This document shows, piece after piece, positions 36,425 through 48,035 of a stretch of 64,000 bases of DNA. Below the pieces are notes generated by a model that did no database searches, was not told the origin of the DNA, and saw nothing but the letters and a program-made list of their open reading frames with translations. Each line of letters begins with the position of its first letter. Positions within the stretch are counted from its first letter, which is position 1. Position numbers and translations under genes: made by a program. The stretch spans positions 24,443,001 to 24,507,000 of the forward strand of contig JAUCBN010000006.1 in the NCBI GenBank assembly GCA_035048815.1, in the 5' to 3' direction. The stretch comes from Abelmoschus esculentus. Its lineage: Eukaryota; Streptophyta; Magnoliopsida; Malvales; Malvaceae.

Positions 36425-37233
36425 ACCATTCCAAGAGCTTGTAAATTATTGTTTCCTCTCATAAACAAATGATAAAAAAGAGAACTCTAGTATAAAAGAA
36501 CACTGTTGAAGGAATAAAGAGCAGCACTTTATAATTTCAAATTGTTTGCATATGAATATTATAGAGATTGAGATTTGAACTACAGATTTATTAATATCAC
36601 CTCTTAAAAATGACCATGAACATCTGGATCAAACCAGGGCAATCATTAAGCCCCGGCATCTAGAAAATGACAGAATCATAAGTAGGCTGGGTTCTAAAAC
36701 TCCGATGTCTGTCAAATCTTACAGGAACTGAACCTACTTGGTACTTGTTACTGAACACAAAGATCATACAGAGCAATTAAACCAACCTGAAACTTGACTC
36801 CTGCTAATGTTGATGGTGGCAGAGTTATTTAACTGCTTCATGCAGAGCTTCTTCCTTACAATCTTATTAGACCATTTCTTTACCTCTTAGAGACGACCAG
36901 TATTTTTGATAGAAAGCATAGATTTCGTGGTGAAACGATGGAAAGGTTAGACATGGGAAGTGAATCCTGTCTACCTTCGCTTCACAAGATAGCATCTAAT
37001 GGTGTGTTGAGTGCTGCTCAACACGAGGTTTCTAATGGTGTGTTGAGTGCTGCTCAACACGAGGTTGAAACGGTCTTTTTAACATCTGCGAAAGATCATG
37101 TACTTTAAACACAGGAATTGGATTTCTCAAAATCAGAATTAAATAATCATTACCTGCAACTAGATTATTTGATTTGAATTGTTCTGTTCTGTTCTGTTTA
37201 CATTGTTTAGTTGAATGCTGACCCGTCCCTAAT
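36425..37233. other. Convergent intergenic region with duplicated hairpin
   Basis: It holds the 3' ends of the USP-pseudokinase and PPR genes and the tandem 36-bp repeat at 36995-37066. Confidence 0.65.
36995..37066. repeat. Exact 36-bp tandem duplication containing a perfect hairpin
   Basis: Two identical adjacent 36-bp units (36995-37030 and 37031-37066) each contain GTGTTGAG, a TGCTG loop and CTCAACAC: an 8-bp perfect stem with a 5-nt loop. It lies between two convergent genes. Confidence 0.85.
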
Positions 37234-40200
37234 CTAACCTTTTGAACGTGACCCCTTTGACGTTATATGCTGCTTGGATAATATCTCTGCAGTGAGCTGG
37301 CGACCAAGTAACTCAGAATTCTTAAGAATCAGGTTTCTTGTCGTTGAATCAACTACATATCCGTGACCTGGCATCCACTGCAGCAACTGCAGGAGCAATT
37401 CCTTCTTTTCAGGTTGAGCAATATAACGCGATATTGCCATCTCAAAGAGTCCCTGCATAAAACCAAATATATCAAACAATTCTATCATACCATGAAACCC
37501 ATATACAAAGCTATAAAAAAATCAAGAAATTATGTTTCCATTCCATGAAAGTAGGGCCAGGTTTGATTGTGTTCAGAAACTATTTATCGCGTTGCTTGAC
37601 AAGCTTTTTTCTATGACAACATAATATACTGATCATGGGCGGAGCCGCATGCAAAGATTGGATGTCTGTTGACACCCCAAAATTTATAAAAAAAATTATA
37701 TTTTTATATAATTTATATATAAAAAATTCAAAATATATATAATTTAACACTCTTTTATAAATAATTTGACACTATTTAAATATCGTTTAAGAAAATGATA
37801 CCCCTTAAATAATTTTTTGGCTCCGCCTCTGATACTGATGGATCCATGTTAAGGACTTCCAGGGCATGATTTTTGAGGATAAATTGTCATTTTCGGATTT
37901 TCATCTATATATTTTGGGGATATTCAATTCAGAATATGTATAACAATAACACTAAGGTCTAAGATCCTTTTGACTCTTAGAACACCTAGATACACCAATC
38001 TCATGATAATCAAATGCATGATTCCAGAAACAGGCATAATTCTGCAACTCAGGCAGCTTTGCCATTTATAGAAAAGTAATTTCAATTCACGAATCAAATT
38101 AATGTAAGTCCCATAAGTATCTACCTGATCAATCTTGTACCCAGAACCATGGATAACCTTCAGGACATCGTGTATCAAGTTGATATTACCCAACTTCATG
38201 AATGCAGTAGCAAACTTTTTTATAGAAGGTCGAGATATGTGTTCCGCATTATCCTGATAAAGAGAAGCAATTTGAGCAAAAAGAAATCTTAACAGTAAAG
38301 AAGGGACCGATAGTCCTTCCGCATACCTTGACAACTACATAAGCATCTTTGAACAGTTTTCCAGCTATTAGAATACGCAGAATTTTTTCATGAAGGGCTT
38401 TGCACATTGTTCTTTTGCTATATCTCAACATGTTGTAAACAGAAAATGCTTCAGAATGGGCTTTCATTTTACCAAGGTGAAAAATTAAGGATGAGCTAAG
38501 TTCCTGCAAAATAACATAGAATTATAAATTTACATTCTTTTGTTCAACTTGATTCCACAAAAAGAGGCTTTCAAATATTGAAAACTCGTCCCATCACCAT
38601 TATAACACACCAAATGTAGAATTCTCACTAAAAAATAAAAACTGATAGCTAGACAAAATGAATCATTCAAAGAATTCTTATTATGGAAGGCAATCAAAAA
38701 TAATCCCATAATTGGAAGTATAAAACTTTACTATGGAAGAAGGAATCAAGTTCTAAGACTGTTCTACACAAGTTCATAGTGAAACATGCTTATCGGATTA
38801 GGTTAATTATGTCATAATATGCCTGACTATGATAACAATTCAGAACCGAACCAAAAGAGTTGCTCGATAGCATTCATAATAAATCTAAAAATTAGAAAGT
38901 AATACCTCCTCTGGATGATAGCCTTTACCATGCATGTCCTCCATGGTCCTATAAGCAAGAAGATACAGTTTCTCCTTACAGAAATACTTTATTAGGATAT
39001 TAAAGGTACTATAATCTGGACTGATTGCAAGTTCATCCATTTTTTTCATTGTTTGCATTACACTCTCCATATCACCAGCTCTGCAGTAGGCACAAAGCAG
39101 TGTATTTAACATGACCAGGTCATACTTGTTATACTTGGCCTCGAAATCTCGGGCCAACTCCTTTGCCTCTTCAAAAAGCCCACTTCGACACAGAGCTGAA
39201 ATCATAATACTATGAGAGTATCCATCTGGAGAAAACAAATAAATTTTATAAACTGGAATTCAAATAAAAACAAGGGGACATGAAACTTATCAGGCACTGA
39301 TAGTATTTAACACAAGTAGGCTCAATCTCTTAAAGGAAACTCACCGGATTTGACACATTTTTCTTGTATTTTGGCAAAAACAGATCTTGCTTCATCTAGA
39401 TGCCCAGCTTTTGAAAGACCATCCATCAATAAACAATAAGGCATCTACATATTTGTTTGCATATTATGAGTATTTAGTTATAAAACCATGTAAAGTATTC
39501 AATCACAACTGCGGCCAATGAAACTCAATAATGCATCTACATATTCAAATTACCTCATCTTCAGCATAACCCAGAGCTTCCAATTCAGATAATAATTTTC
39601 TTGATTTTTCAAACAAGCCTCCTCTAACATATACTTTTAACAAAGTTGTCAGTATAACCTGCACGGATTTGCAGAATAAGATGAATGAACATAAAATTAG
39701 ACACAACTAACAGTAGCTAATCTCCTAGGACAAGATAAACACAAAACAAACCTTATTTGGTGCTAATCCAGAAGATTTCATTTCCTCCATCAACTCATCA
39801 GATTTACAATAATCTCCGCCATAAGAGTAAGCATTAAGTAAAGAACCGTAATGATATAAATTAGGTAAATGGCCTTCCTCCCTCATCTGGTTAAAGTAAT
39901 TCTGAGCTTCTTCGCAAAGACCATTTGAAGCACAAACAGCCAAAAGAGTTCCATACATCACATTATCCATTTGCAAACCATTATATTTCAACTCCTTAAT
40001 CAACTCTAAAGCCTTAGAATGCCCATTTTTTATTCTTATGCAACCTGCAAGCAACTAAGTATGAAAAAACAAAAAACAACAATAAAAATTCCATAACAAA
40101 ATGGGTAAACATGATAACTAGCTAAAGCATACTTTCAGGAGTCCTACCGTGTTATATGTGACCGAATCCGGGATTAAACCTCCCTGCTTCATCTTATCAA

Positions 40201-40872
40201 ACAATTTAATACCACTTTCGAATTTCCCATTCCTAACCAAACAACTAAGAAGAGAATTACATATAAAAACATTAATTTTAGTTGGTTTATCAGGAATACT
40301 ATTGTAAATCTCCAAGGCTTTAACAGGTTTAATTCGCTTCCCCATAACTTTCATATAAGTACTATAAGATGAACCATTGGTCTTCCCGTGCTGTTGCATC
40401 CAATCAAACAGCTACAAAAATTATCCAAAAACAACAAAGAATCAAACTCCACCCAAAACAAAAATATCAGCTTCACATTTGGGTACCATACCAAAACAAA
40501 AAAACAAAATCTGGGTACCTGAGAAAGATGATACCATTTCCCTAACTTCCCGAAATGTCGTATTATTACATTCAAATCCTGCGGCTTTAAAATCCCACCG
40601 AATTCTTCAAGTGAAGAGCTCAAATCTGGGGATTGTTGGACTCGACGAAGAGCGGATTGTCTTTGTAAGTAAGACTCGGAGTGAGGGCGAGTGAGGTTGG
40701 GTTCTTTGAGGGGAGTTGCTGCTGCTGTTGATGTTGGGGAGGCGAGATTAGTGAAGTTGGCTCTTGGGGATGTAGAGGACAAGGAAGGAATTGTGGGAAA
40801 CGAAGACGGAAATGGATGGCTGAAAATGTGGTGGTGAAAAGTATTTGTGCTGAGAACTGATGATATCTCCAT
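37234..40872 (-). CDS. P-class pentatricopeptide repeat protein (At1g10910-like, plastid)
   Basis: Predicted 656 residues from nine exons: 40872-40519, 40411-40148, 40054-39752, 39658-39554, 39444-39345, 39225-38906, 38503-38327, 38253-38125 and 37452-37234. The first about 50 residues are Ser/Thr/Pro-rich and lack acids after residue 2, fitting a plastid transit peptide. About nine PPR motifs follow from roughly residue 150 to 425, such as NSLLSCLVRNGKFESGIKLF and NTLLCAYCRAGDMESVMQTM. No E, DYW or SMR domain is seen; the C-terminal 180 residues are helical without clear motifs. P-class PPR proteins bind organellar RNA for processing, stability or translation. Most PPR genes are intronless, so eight introns is distinctive and matches the At1g10910 type. 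Intron 8 contains a small inverted-repeat insertion. Confidence 0.92.
37638..37827. repeat. Small inverted-repeat insertion in PPR intron 8
   Basis: About 190 bp of very AT-rich DNA is bounded by GGCGGAGCC (37638-37646) and GGCTCCGCC (37819-37827). The GC-rich termini contrast sharply with the interior. No convincing TSD was found, so the superfamily is open. Confidence 0.5.
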
Positions 40873-41984
40873 TAGAGAATTGAGAGAGCTTTGCTCGTTT
40901 ACCCGCGGCTGCTTCAGTTTTTTTAACGTTTAGAAAGGCTTGTTATCGACTTATCGCCGGTTGATTATTTTGGGGCACACCAAGAGTAACGGACCATTTG
41001 GCGGGTAGGGTCGGACGGTCGGTAACCCTCCCTTGAATAATAATTTTTTTTCCATTAAATATTGATTTTTATTGATTTTTTTATCAATTTTTTTTAATTT
41101 TGATTCTTGATTATTTAAAATTTATTATTATAAAAATATAAAAAATATATATTTTAAAAATTTCTAATCGAATAGATTTTAGATATATAATTTATAAAAT
41201 TTAATTATTTAAAATATTTAATATAATTAAAATTAAAATTTTTAAATTTTCACTTTTAAAAATCAATAAAAAAACATTATTTTTGAGATGGAAAATAGCT
41301 TTTAAACCATTAAAATATTGAAGATTAAATAAAAATGATATTTTGAAGTTTATTTTTTTTCGGTTCATCTAAAACATTACATATATTTCAACCCTTTAAA
41401 TTTTAGGTTTAATGGTGGGTTAAATTCATAATTTTAAAAAAATTAAGTAAATTTTATTTTTTTTTATTTATTTTTTTGTAAAATCTAATTTTATTTTTAT
41501 TTAAAGGGAAAAAATTTTAAGAAAAGAAGAAAAGCTGTAAAAGAAAATATATTCCTATTAAATCTTAAATTCAAAGTTTAAAAAAAATAAAAATAGTTAA
41601 ACTGTTTTAATTAACCGACTATCGATATTTATTAATTTATTAAATTTTTATTAATTCATTTATTTTTTAACTTATATGAACAATTAAATTTATTAATAGT
41701 GTTCTATGTGACATTAATATTGATATAAAAAATTATAATAATGCAAATACATAGACTGAACTTAATTAGATATAAAAATATTTAACTAATGTCCCACGTC
41801 AGTATACTCCACGTGGAAAAAAATAAATCCCCTAAAAATTTCCAAAAGAAATTAAAAAGTTCGTTATTACGAGGATCCCTTCAAATTCCCCTCATTTATT
41901 GTAGACACAAATTTATGAAAAAAATAGAGAAAAAATTGAAATACATTTCGTAGAGAAAAGTGTGTGTGGAAGTTTATTTTTTCT
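40873..41984. other. Intergenic region between divergent PPR and CAP1 genes
   Basis: AT-rich. It contains a CCACGTGG palindrome (41809-41816) about 170 bp upstream of CAP1. No genes or delimitable repeats are seen. Confidence 0.6.
41810..41815. promoter_or_regulatory. G-box CACGTG upstream of CAP1
   Basis: The site lies within the 8-bp palindrome CCACGTGG, 170 bp before the CAP1 start codon. Function is inferred. Confidence 0.35.
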
Positions 41985-44900
41985 ATGGAAGGGAAGCTGG
42001 TCGAGAGGTTAGAGGCCGCGGTGGTGCGGCTTGAGACTCTAGCCGCGGGTGGAGGAGTCTCCTCCAGGGGCTTGCCGGATATCGGTGTCGATATGTCTTT
42101 GGATCCATCTATCATGGCGTTTAACGATCTGATGGATCAATATGCGACGAAGGTTTCCGCTGCGGCAGAGAAGATCGGAGGTGAAGTGCTGGATGTAACT
42201 AAGTTGCTTCTAGAGGCTTTTTCGGTGGAAAAGCAGCTTCTTATGGAGATCAAACAACCTCAGGTTACTGTTTTTCTTCCCTTTCTTTTTTATTTGATTA
42301 TAAATTTTTGTTGACATTCCGTTTGTTTGAGCTGTTTATTAGCAGTTTTTTTGGATGAACTATGTGAAACCCAATGAACTTTATGCAATGTATCTTTAAT
42401 TTTGTGTGATTTTGGTGATGATTTGTATAATTGTATGAAGGAGGGAATTCCAATCTATAATGTATCTTTAATTTAGTGTGGTTTTGGATTGTTTCAAGAC
42501 GTTAAGAAACATTAGGGTTAACCATTTTTAATCTATAATTGATGGCTTCAGTGTTTCATATTATGATTCTTTTGAATAAGTTGGTTCTAGCTACTATCTG
42601 CTTTTTATCCATTTATTCTAAGTATTGTATTCAGTGTGGCTACATCTAGTAAATATTAACGAGATGCTTGAAGCCTTGAATGCGTTCTGCTCTGTTGGTA
42701 CAGAAACCTGATATGACAGGGTTTGCTGAATTTCTCGAACCACTGAATGAAGTGATCATGATAGTTACAGCTAAGGCAGAACAGAGGGGTTCTGAGTTTT
42801 TCAACCACTTCAAGAGTGCTGCGGAAAGTCTTTCAGCTTTAGCATGGATTGCTTACGCTGGCAAAGATTGTGGTATGTGAATGTATGTTGTGGCCTATTT
42901 GCCCATAGCTATTTCTGCATGAAGTGGCCACTTTTCTCAATGAAGTGACTCACGTGTAGGGTGTAGACGTGTAGTGTAACATAAATCTTAAGCAATCTTG
43001 AACAATACTGGCATCTGTTTCAGACATCTGTTTAAAGTATGGATTTATATTCCTGCCTTTGTTCAATGCTAAAACTAGGCTCATGCTTTCAAGTTTCAAC
43101 TAACTACAAAGGAAAAGTGTGACCTCCATTTGAGATGTGCTGCTTGTATGTATGCCACCATATCAAGTGAAGTTGTAACGTGTAAATAGCATGTTTACAA
43201 TTTTACATGACATTAGCATATGATCTTCTGCTTCTTCTTGTTTGATTCTTGGTAATGCTTTCCGTATTCAAGGTATGAGTATGCCTATTGCACATGTGGA
43301 AGAAAGTTGGCAAGCCGTGGAATTTTACACCAACAAGGTACTTTTTATTTTTTGGAAGCTAGCAACCCAAGCTGGAAATTGATCCACTATGCATGTTATC
43401 TATTATTTGGAAGCTAAGGAAGAAAATTAAGGAACAACATTGGATGCATAGATTAACAGGGTGTTAAATCTTCTTATATTTATTTTAATATTTCCTTTTC
43501 TCTGGAAGGAATGGATCAATTATGCCATTGCCATTAGTCAGAATAACCTCTTTCTTTATGAAATTGATCTTTTTTCCTGCAAAAATATGAAACATAGACG
43601 CGTGCACACACACATATTTATAAGAGTAAGAAACTTCAATATGTTGAAATTAGTAGTAAGTTGTGATTAACATGTTATCCTTTCATCTAATGGTTCAATT
43701 GAATTGATATGATCATAGATTGAGCAAAATGTCTAGTTGGTCAAGATGGAAATATTTATTGTAAATTTCAGGTTCTTGTGGAGTACAAAAACAAAGATCC
43801 AAACCATGTTGAGTGGGCAAAAGCACTGAAAGAGCTGTATTTACCAGGTCTGAGAGATTATGTCAAAATTCATTATCCTCTTGGACCTGTATGGAATGCC
43901 TCCGGTAAGAAGGTATCTGCTGCTCCATCAGAAGCTTGTCCACCACGTGCCCCCGCAGCTCTGTGTCCTCCGCCTGCTTCTCATTTCAGCTCAGAATTTT
44001 CTAAACCTTCTTCTTCACAACCAAAACAAGGGATGTCAGCTGTTTTTCAAGAAATCAATTCCGGCAATGTCACTATTGGTTGACCTCTTACCTCTCTCTC
44101 TTTCTTTCTTTCTTGACTAATTTTCACTTCGATGTTGAGGAACTATGATCTGATTCTCTTGATATGTAGGCCTGAGAAAGGTTACCGATGATATGAAGTC
44201 GAAGAACCGTAATGATAGATCTGGAGTTGTAAGCACGAGTGAAAAGAAACCACGTTCCAACCCAATTACTACTGCCCCAAAAGTAGGACCACCAAACTAG
44301 AGCTGCAAATGGGTCGTAAGTAAGTCGCACATTTTCTATGTTAACTTTTATTTGGGTGGTTGATAGTGGTATTTGATTTATTGAGTGCCTATTGCTTGTG
44401 ATATTGGTAGGTGGGTTGTCGAGAATCAAATTGGAATCAAGAACTTAGTTATTGATGACTGTGATGCCAAACAATCTGTATATGTTTTCGGATGCAAGGA
44501 TTCCGTTTTGCAGATCCAGGGTAAACTATTTTTTATATCCATGAATGTGTTTTTTTTTTCATGTATGATTATTGATTATTTGCTTTAGCTCGGTGTTTTT
44601 TTTTGTTCTTATTAGAAAATAGACGACTGTTGAAAAATAATGAGCAACTTAACACTGTTGTTATATTATGCAGGGAAAGTTAACAATATAACACTTGACA
44701 AATGCACTAAGATGGGAGTGGTATTTAAGGTTTGTAGGGAAATATCTACTTTTTTATGTATATATCTTCTGAAGCAAAATATGGACTCATTATGCCTTTT
44801 CTTAAATCGACAGGATGTTGTGGCTGCTTTTGAGATAGTAAATTGCAATGTTGTTGAGGCACAATGTCTGGTGTATTTGTCATCCTAATATAAAACCTTA

Positions 44901-45518
44901 AAAAGCAAATACTGGTCATGCTACCGTATTCGATACATCAGCATATACAGGGCCTTTGTTCCATGCTCTTTGCTTGATATTTTTACCATATAGTTTCTAT
45001 ACTTGTGATCATCTATTTTGTGGCTGTTCTAGGGTATTGCTCCAACAATTTCAGTGGACAACACATCTGGTGCTCAGTTGTATTTGAGCAAAGATTCTTT
45101 AGAAGCATCTATAACAACAGCAAAATCTATTGACATCAATGTATTAGTACCCGGTGCTGACTCTAATTCTGACTGGGTAAGTTTTCAAGTTTTTGAATGT
45201 TTAAATTTAAATACTTAATAAACCCTTATAATTTTTTAAATCCAAGTTTTTGACCCATATAATTTTTAAGTTTAAATGCTTAACAATTTTTTTAAGTTAA
45301 ACAATTTAGTCTCTCTCTGGTTCCATTATTATCTTTTGTGTCAAGCATGCATTGCTTTGTATTTAGCCGGTCACTATAGGATGGTATTTGCCTAATTTTG
45401 TCTACCCTGGTCATCATGTTTTGTGTGCTAGGTGGAGCATCCTTTGCCGCAACAATATATCCATGTCTATAAGAATGGCCAATTTGAAACGAGTCCAGTC
45501 TCGCACTCAGGAGCTTAA
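41985..45518 (+). CDS. CAP1: Cyclase-associated protein CAP1 (actin regulator), frameshifted in this sequence
   Basis: Cytoplasmic actin-monomer recycling protein. Ten exons: 41985-42263, 42704-42872, 43273-43337, 43772-44078, 44170-44319, 44411-44520, 44674-44729, 44814-44870, 45033-45176 and 45432-45518. The N-terminus (LVERLEAAVVRLETLAAG) is the oligomerisation helix, followed by the helical folded domain (EFLEPLNEV, SALAWIAYAGKDCGM, LPGLRDYVKIHYPLG). A Pro-rich linker (about residues 215-240) precedes the C-terminal beta-helix CARP domain (WVVENQIG, DKCTKMGVVF, APTISVDNTSGAQLYLSKDS), ending SHSGA. The exons sum to 1424 bases, one short of 475 codons. In exon 5 the run at 44294-44296 has three A where the family frame needs four, so TAG at 44298-44300 ends the frame before the CARP domain. 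Downstream exons stay well conserved, so this is either a very recent lesion or a sequence error. Confidence 0.92.
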
Positions 45519-46307
45519 AGTAAGACTCACTCCTATACGTATTTTTACCATTTTTTCTATTCTTTTTAACTTAAATTATTTTATTTCCTTTGGGACAGTT
45601 TTTGTGGGTGATTTTGATCTCTTTCTCTGCCCTTTGATCAAATTTTTGACACATATCTTTGTCCGAGTTCAACACTTCATTTTTACTCGAAACAAATTGA
45701 ATCTCTTCAAGGAGGGAGCTTTTTGTAACTTCAATTTTGCAATGCCCTATTTTTTCATTTTTTTCTTAAATAAAACTATCTCTTTAATTATGTTTTTTCT
45801 TAGGTTTAAATTGAAAATTGATTAGTTAATTTGTTGAATGGAATATTTTTTTTTAAAAAAAATATTATAAATAGTAAAAGGTTAGGAACTGAGATAAAAA
45901 AAATGTGGTTGAATTAATTTTTTTGATTTTATTTAATTATTATAAAAAATTATATTTTTCGATCAAATCTGCAATGTAATCGTTTTAAAAAGAATAAAAC
46001 ATATTAAACTTAGAGATTATTCTTAATCAAATCTATATCCCCTCATTTAATAACTTGTTAATACGTTTAAATTTTGGTTGAGAGAAAAAATTATAATATG
46101 AGTAAGTCTAATCCCGTGTTTATAGGATTAATCACTAAAATTCACTTATTTCACTTATTGCACGTGGGTTTTAAGGCTGCCTCTAATCCGATACAATGTA
46201 ATCCTTGGAGGACTGGGTATTGGTGTCCTAAATCTTACAATGCGGATTTACTCCATCTTATATTTTTTGGGATAAATTGTGGTGCTATTTATCCAAGAAA
46301 ATAGCAA

Positions 46308-46350
<43 letters not shown>

Positions 46351-46893
46351 TAAATTCTAAATATGTCTTTGGGCAGTCATCCGTTTAAGGAATTTCTTAA
46401 GCTGTACAAATATCATTATTTATATCATTCATTCGTATAATTTTGTTTTATATACGTATTTGTACTGTTTTTCTAATATAGTTTATTGAGCTATTACAAT
46501 CTCGAGAAACACTTTAATTTTTTTTCTCATACGTGATAAACAAATGATATTTCGTAATAAAAGATATTAAGTTCTGTTATTTATTGTCTTATTAAACAAA
46601 TTAATTATTAGTGAAAGAATGTTTTTCGATAAAAAGATATTAAATTCAATATTTTTTAATAAGAACCAGTTGATATTTATTAAAAAAACAAACAAAGATT
46701 AAACGAGTAATAAGACATACGATATTGGCATTCGGACTTTTCAAGCCTGACCTTTCTGTGACATACGATATTGGCATTTCGAAGAGTAGTCAGGTGAGAC
46801 ACGGCTGAACCTTTTGAATGGCATAATCCATAGTAGTGGCTACTGTGGAAAGTGACATTCTTCCTTATTTTCTTCTATGTAACTATGTTCCAG
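45519..46893. other. CAP1 to X8-pseudogene interval
   Basis: AT-rich, with an AAT microsatellite at 46308-46351 and a short direct repeat ACATACGATATTGGCATT (about 46714 and 46761). I found no upstream exon for the X8 relic. Confidence 0.55.
46308..46351 (+). repeat. (AAT)n microsatellite, about 14 units
   Basis: An uninterrupted AAT run is visible between the CAP1 gene and the X8 pseudogene. Confidence 0.9.
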
Positions 46894-47367
46894 ACTCCAG
46901 TGACTCCCCAACCAAAACTAACAGCATCCGGCTGGTGCATGCCGAAGGTCCGTGTTTCCGATGCTCAATTGCAGTCGAGTCTAGACTATGCCGGCGGCCA
47001 AGGCATCAACTGCAGTCCCATCCAACCAGAAGTGCCTGTTTCGAACCAAATACCATAGCATCGCACCCTGCTTACGCCATGAACCTTTACTACCAGTCTT
47101 CTGCCAGGAATCCATGGAATTGTGATTTATCACAGACAGCAAAACCAACATCCCAAAATCCTAGTAAATATCTTCACACTATTGATATCTCAGTTATATA
47201 GTATTTACTTTTACACGAAAACTCAGTCATACACAATACTAATTTTATATCCGATTGAGCCGAATTCGAGTAACACAGTAACTATGGTTTTCACTCAAAC
47301 AAAACAAGCAACTCTATTTTTTATTGCAGGTTACAGTGGCTGCAACTACCCTGGTGGGAACGCTTGA
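46894..47367 (+). pseudogene. X8/CBM43 domain protein pseudogene
   Basis: Relic of a cell-wall protein carrying an X8 (CBM43) domain, which binds callose in plasmodesmal PDCB proteins and glucan endo-1,3-beta-glucosidases. One exon follows an acceptor AG at 46892-46893 (TPVTPQPKLTASGWC, KVRVSDAQLQSSLDYA); a small last exon starts at 47330 and ends GCNYPGGNA plus stop at 47367. Two lesions are visible. The frame slips by one missing base near 47029-47035, between SPIQP and ACFEPN, so the second half (YAMNLYYQSSARNPWNCD) lies in another frame. The cysteine expected in the DYACGQG-type motif is glycine (DYAGGQG), which removes a disulfide. No signal-peptide exon was found upstream. Splice sites at 47064-plus (donor 47164-47165) and 47329 still look usable, so decay is recent. 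Confidence 0.83.
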
Positions 47368-48035
47368 AAAAAGTGAGATAAATGTGAATTGGAAGGAGAA
47401 AACGGATAGTTAAATAAAGGATGTGGGACTTATGGTATGGTGGGTCTTATTTAAATGTAAATCATCCAATTATGAGTAAATGTATTACTAGTATATTATA
47501 TTCAATGACTTTTGCATTTTCTATGCCTAAACTCTGAGGATTCATATCAAATTCTATAGGTTGACTTCTTTAATAACCCAAGGCTTATCCAATGTCCATT
47601 GAAATCAAAAGAAACTTCACCCATCAGCCATGGCTTCTGCTAGTTGTGTTAACAGTTAAAAAATACTTACACAGAAAATTTTAACCGTGTTATTTTGTTA
47701 ATGGTGTGTAAGAAAAAGGCCACACGGCAGAGATCCTCGTGGAAGAGTGGGTGGGCCTGGCGGCGGATGTCAAAACACAATCAAAACACCTTACCGAATA
47801 CCAATCCAGCAGCAGCCATACACCCCCTTTATTTCTCTATCAGAATATTAAAACAATCATCAGTTTCACTTATAAAAATCCTTCCTTTTTCTGGGTTTAT
47901 TTCCTTTTTCTATTCAATTATGAATCCATAGATAAGGAGCAGAGAGAAGGAAAAAAGTCTTGACCTTGATCGATCTCACAAGAAGAGAAAAATGCTTCCT
48001 TTTTTTAGTTAAAAAGTTTTTGAAGTAAAAGCAAA
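47368..48035. other. Promoter and leader region of AGB1
   Basis: No coding features are recognised. A GC-richer stretch around 47720-47780 resembles 5' leader or promoter sequence. Confidence 0.5.

Noticed and set aside
36995..37066. CRISPR-like or regulatory repeat array
   Set aside because: There are only two adjacent units without spacers, in a plant genome; it is a simple tandem duplication.
44282..44284. Alternative donor in CAP1 exon 5 that would avoid the premature stop
   Set aside because: AAAA|GTAGGA is a plausible donor, but joining it to exon 6 leaves the downstream frame wrong.
45388..45825. 145-codon plus-strand frame at the end of CAP1
   Set aside because: It overlaps the last CAP1 exon in another frame and then runs through AT-rich DNA giving Phe/Leu-rich nonsense.
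46836..47201. 121-codon frame over the X8 relic as an intact gene
   Set aside because: Only its second half matches X8; the first half of the domain is in another frame, so the frame is a product of the frameshift.
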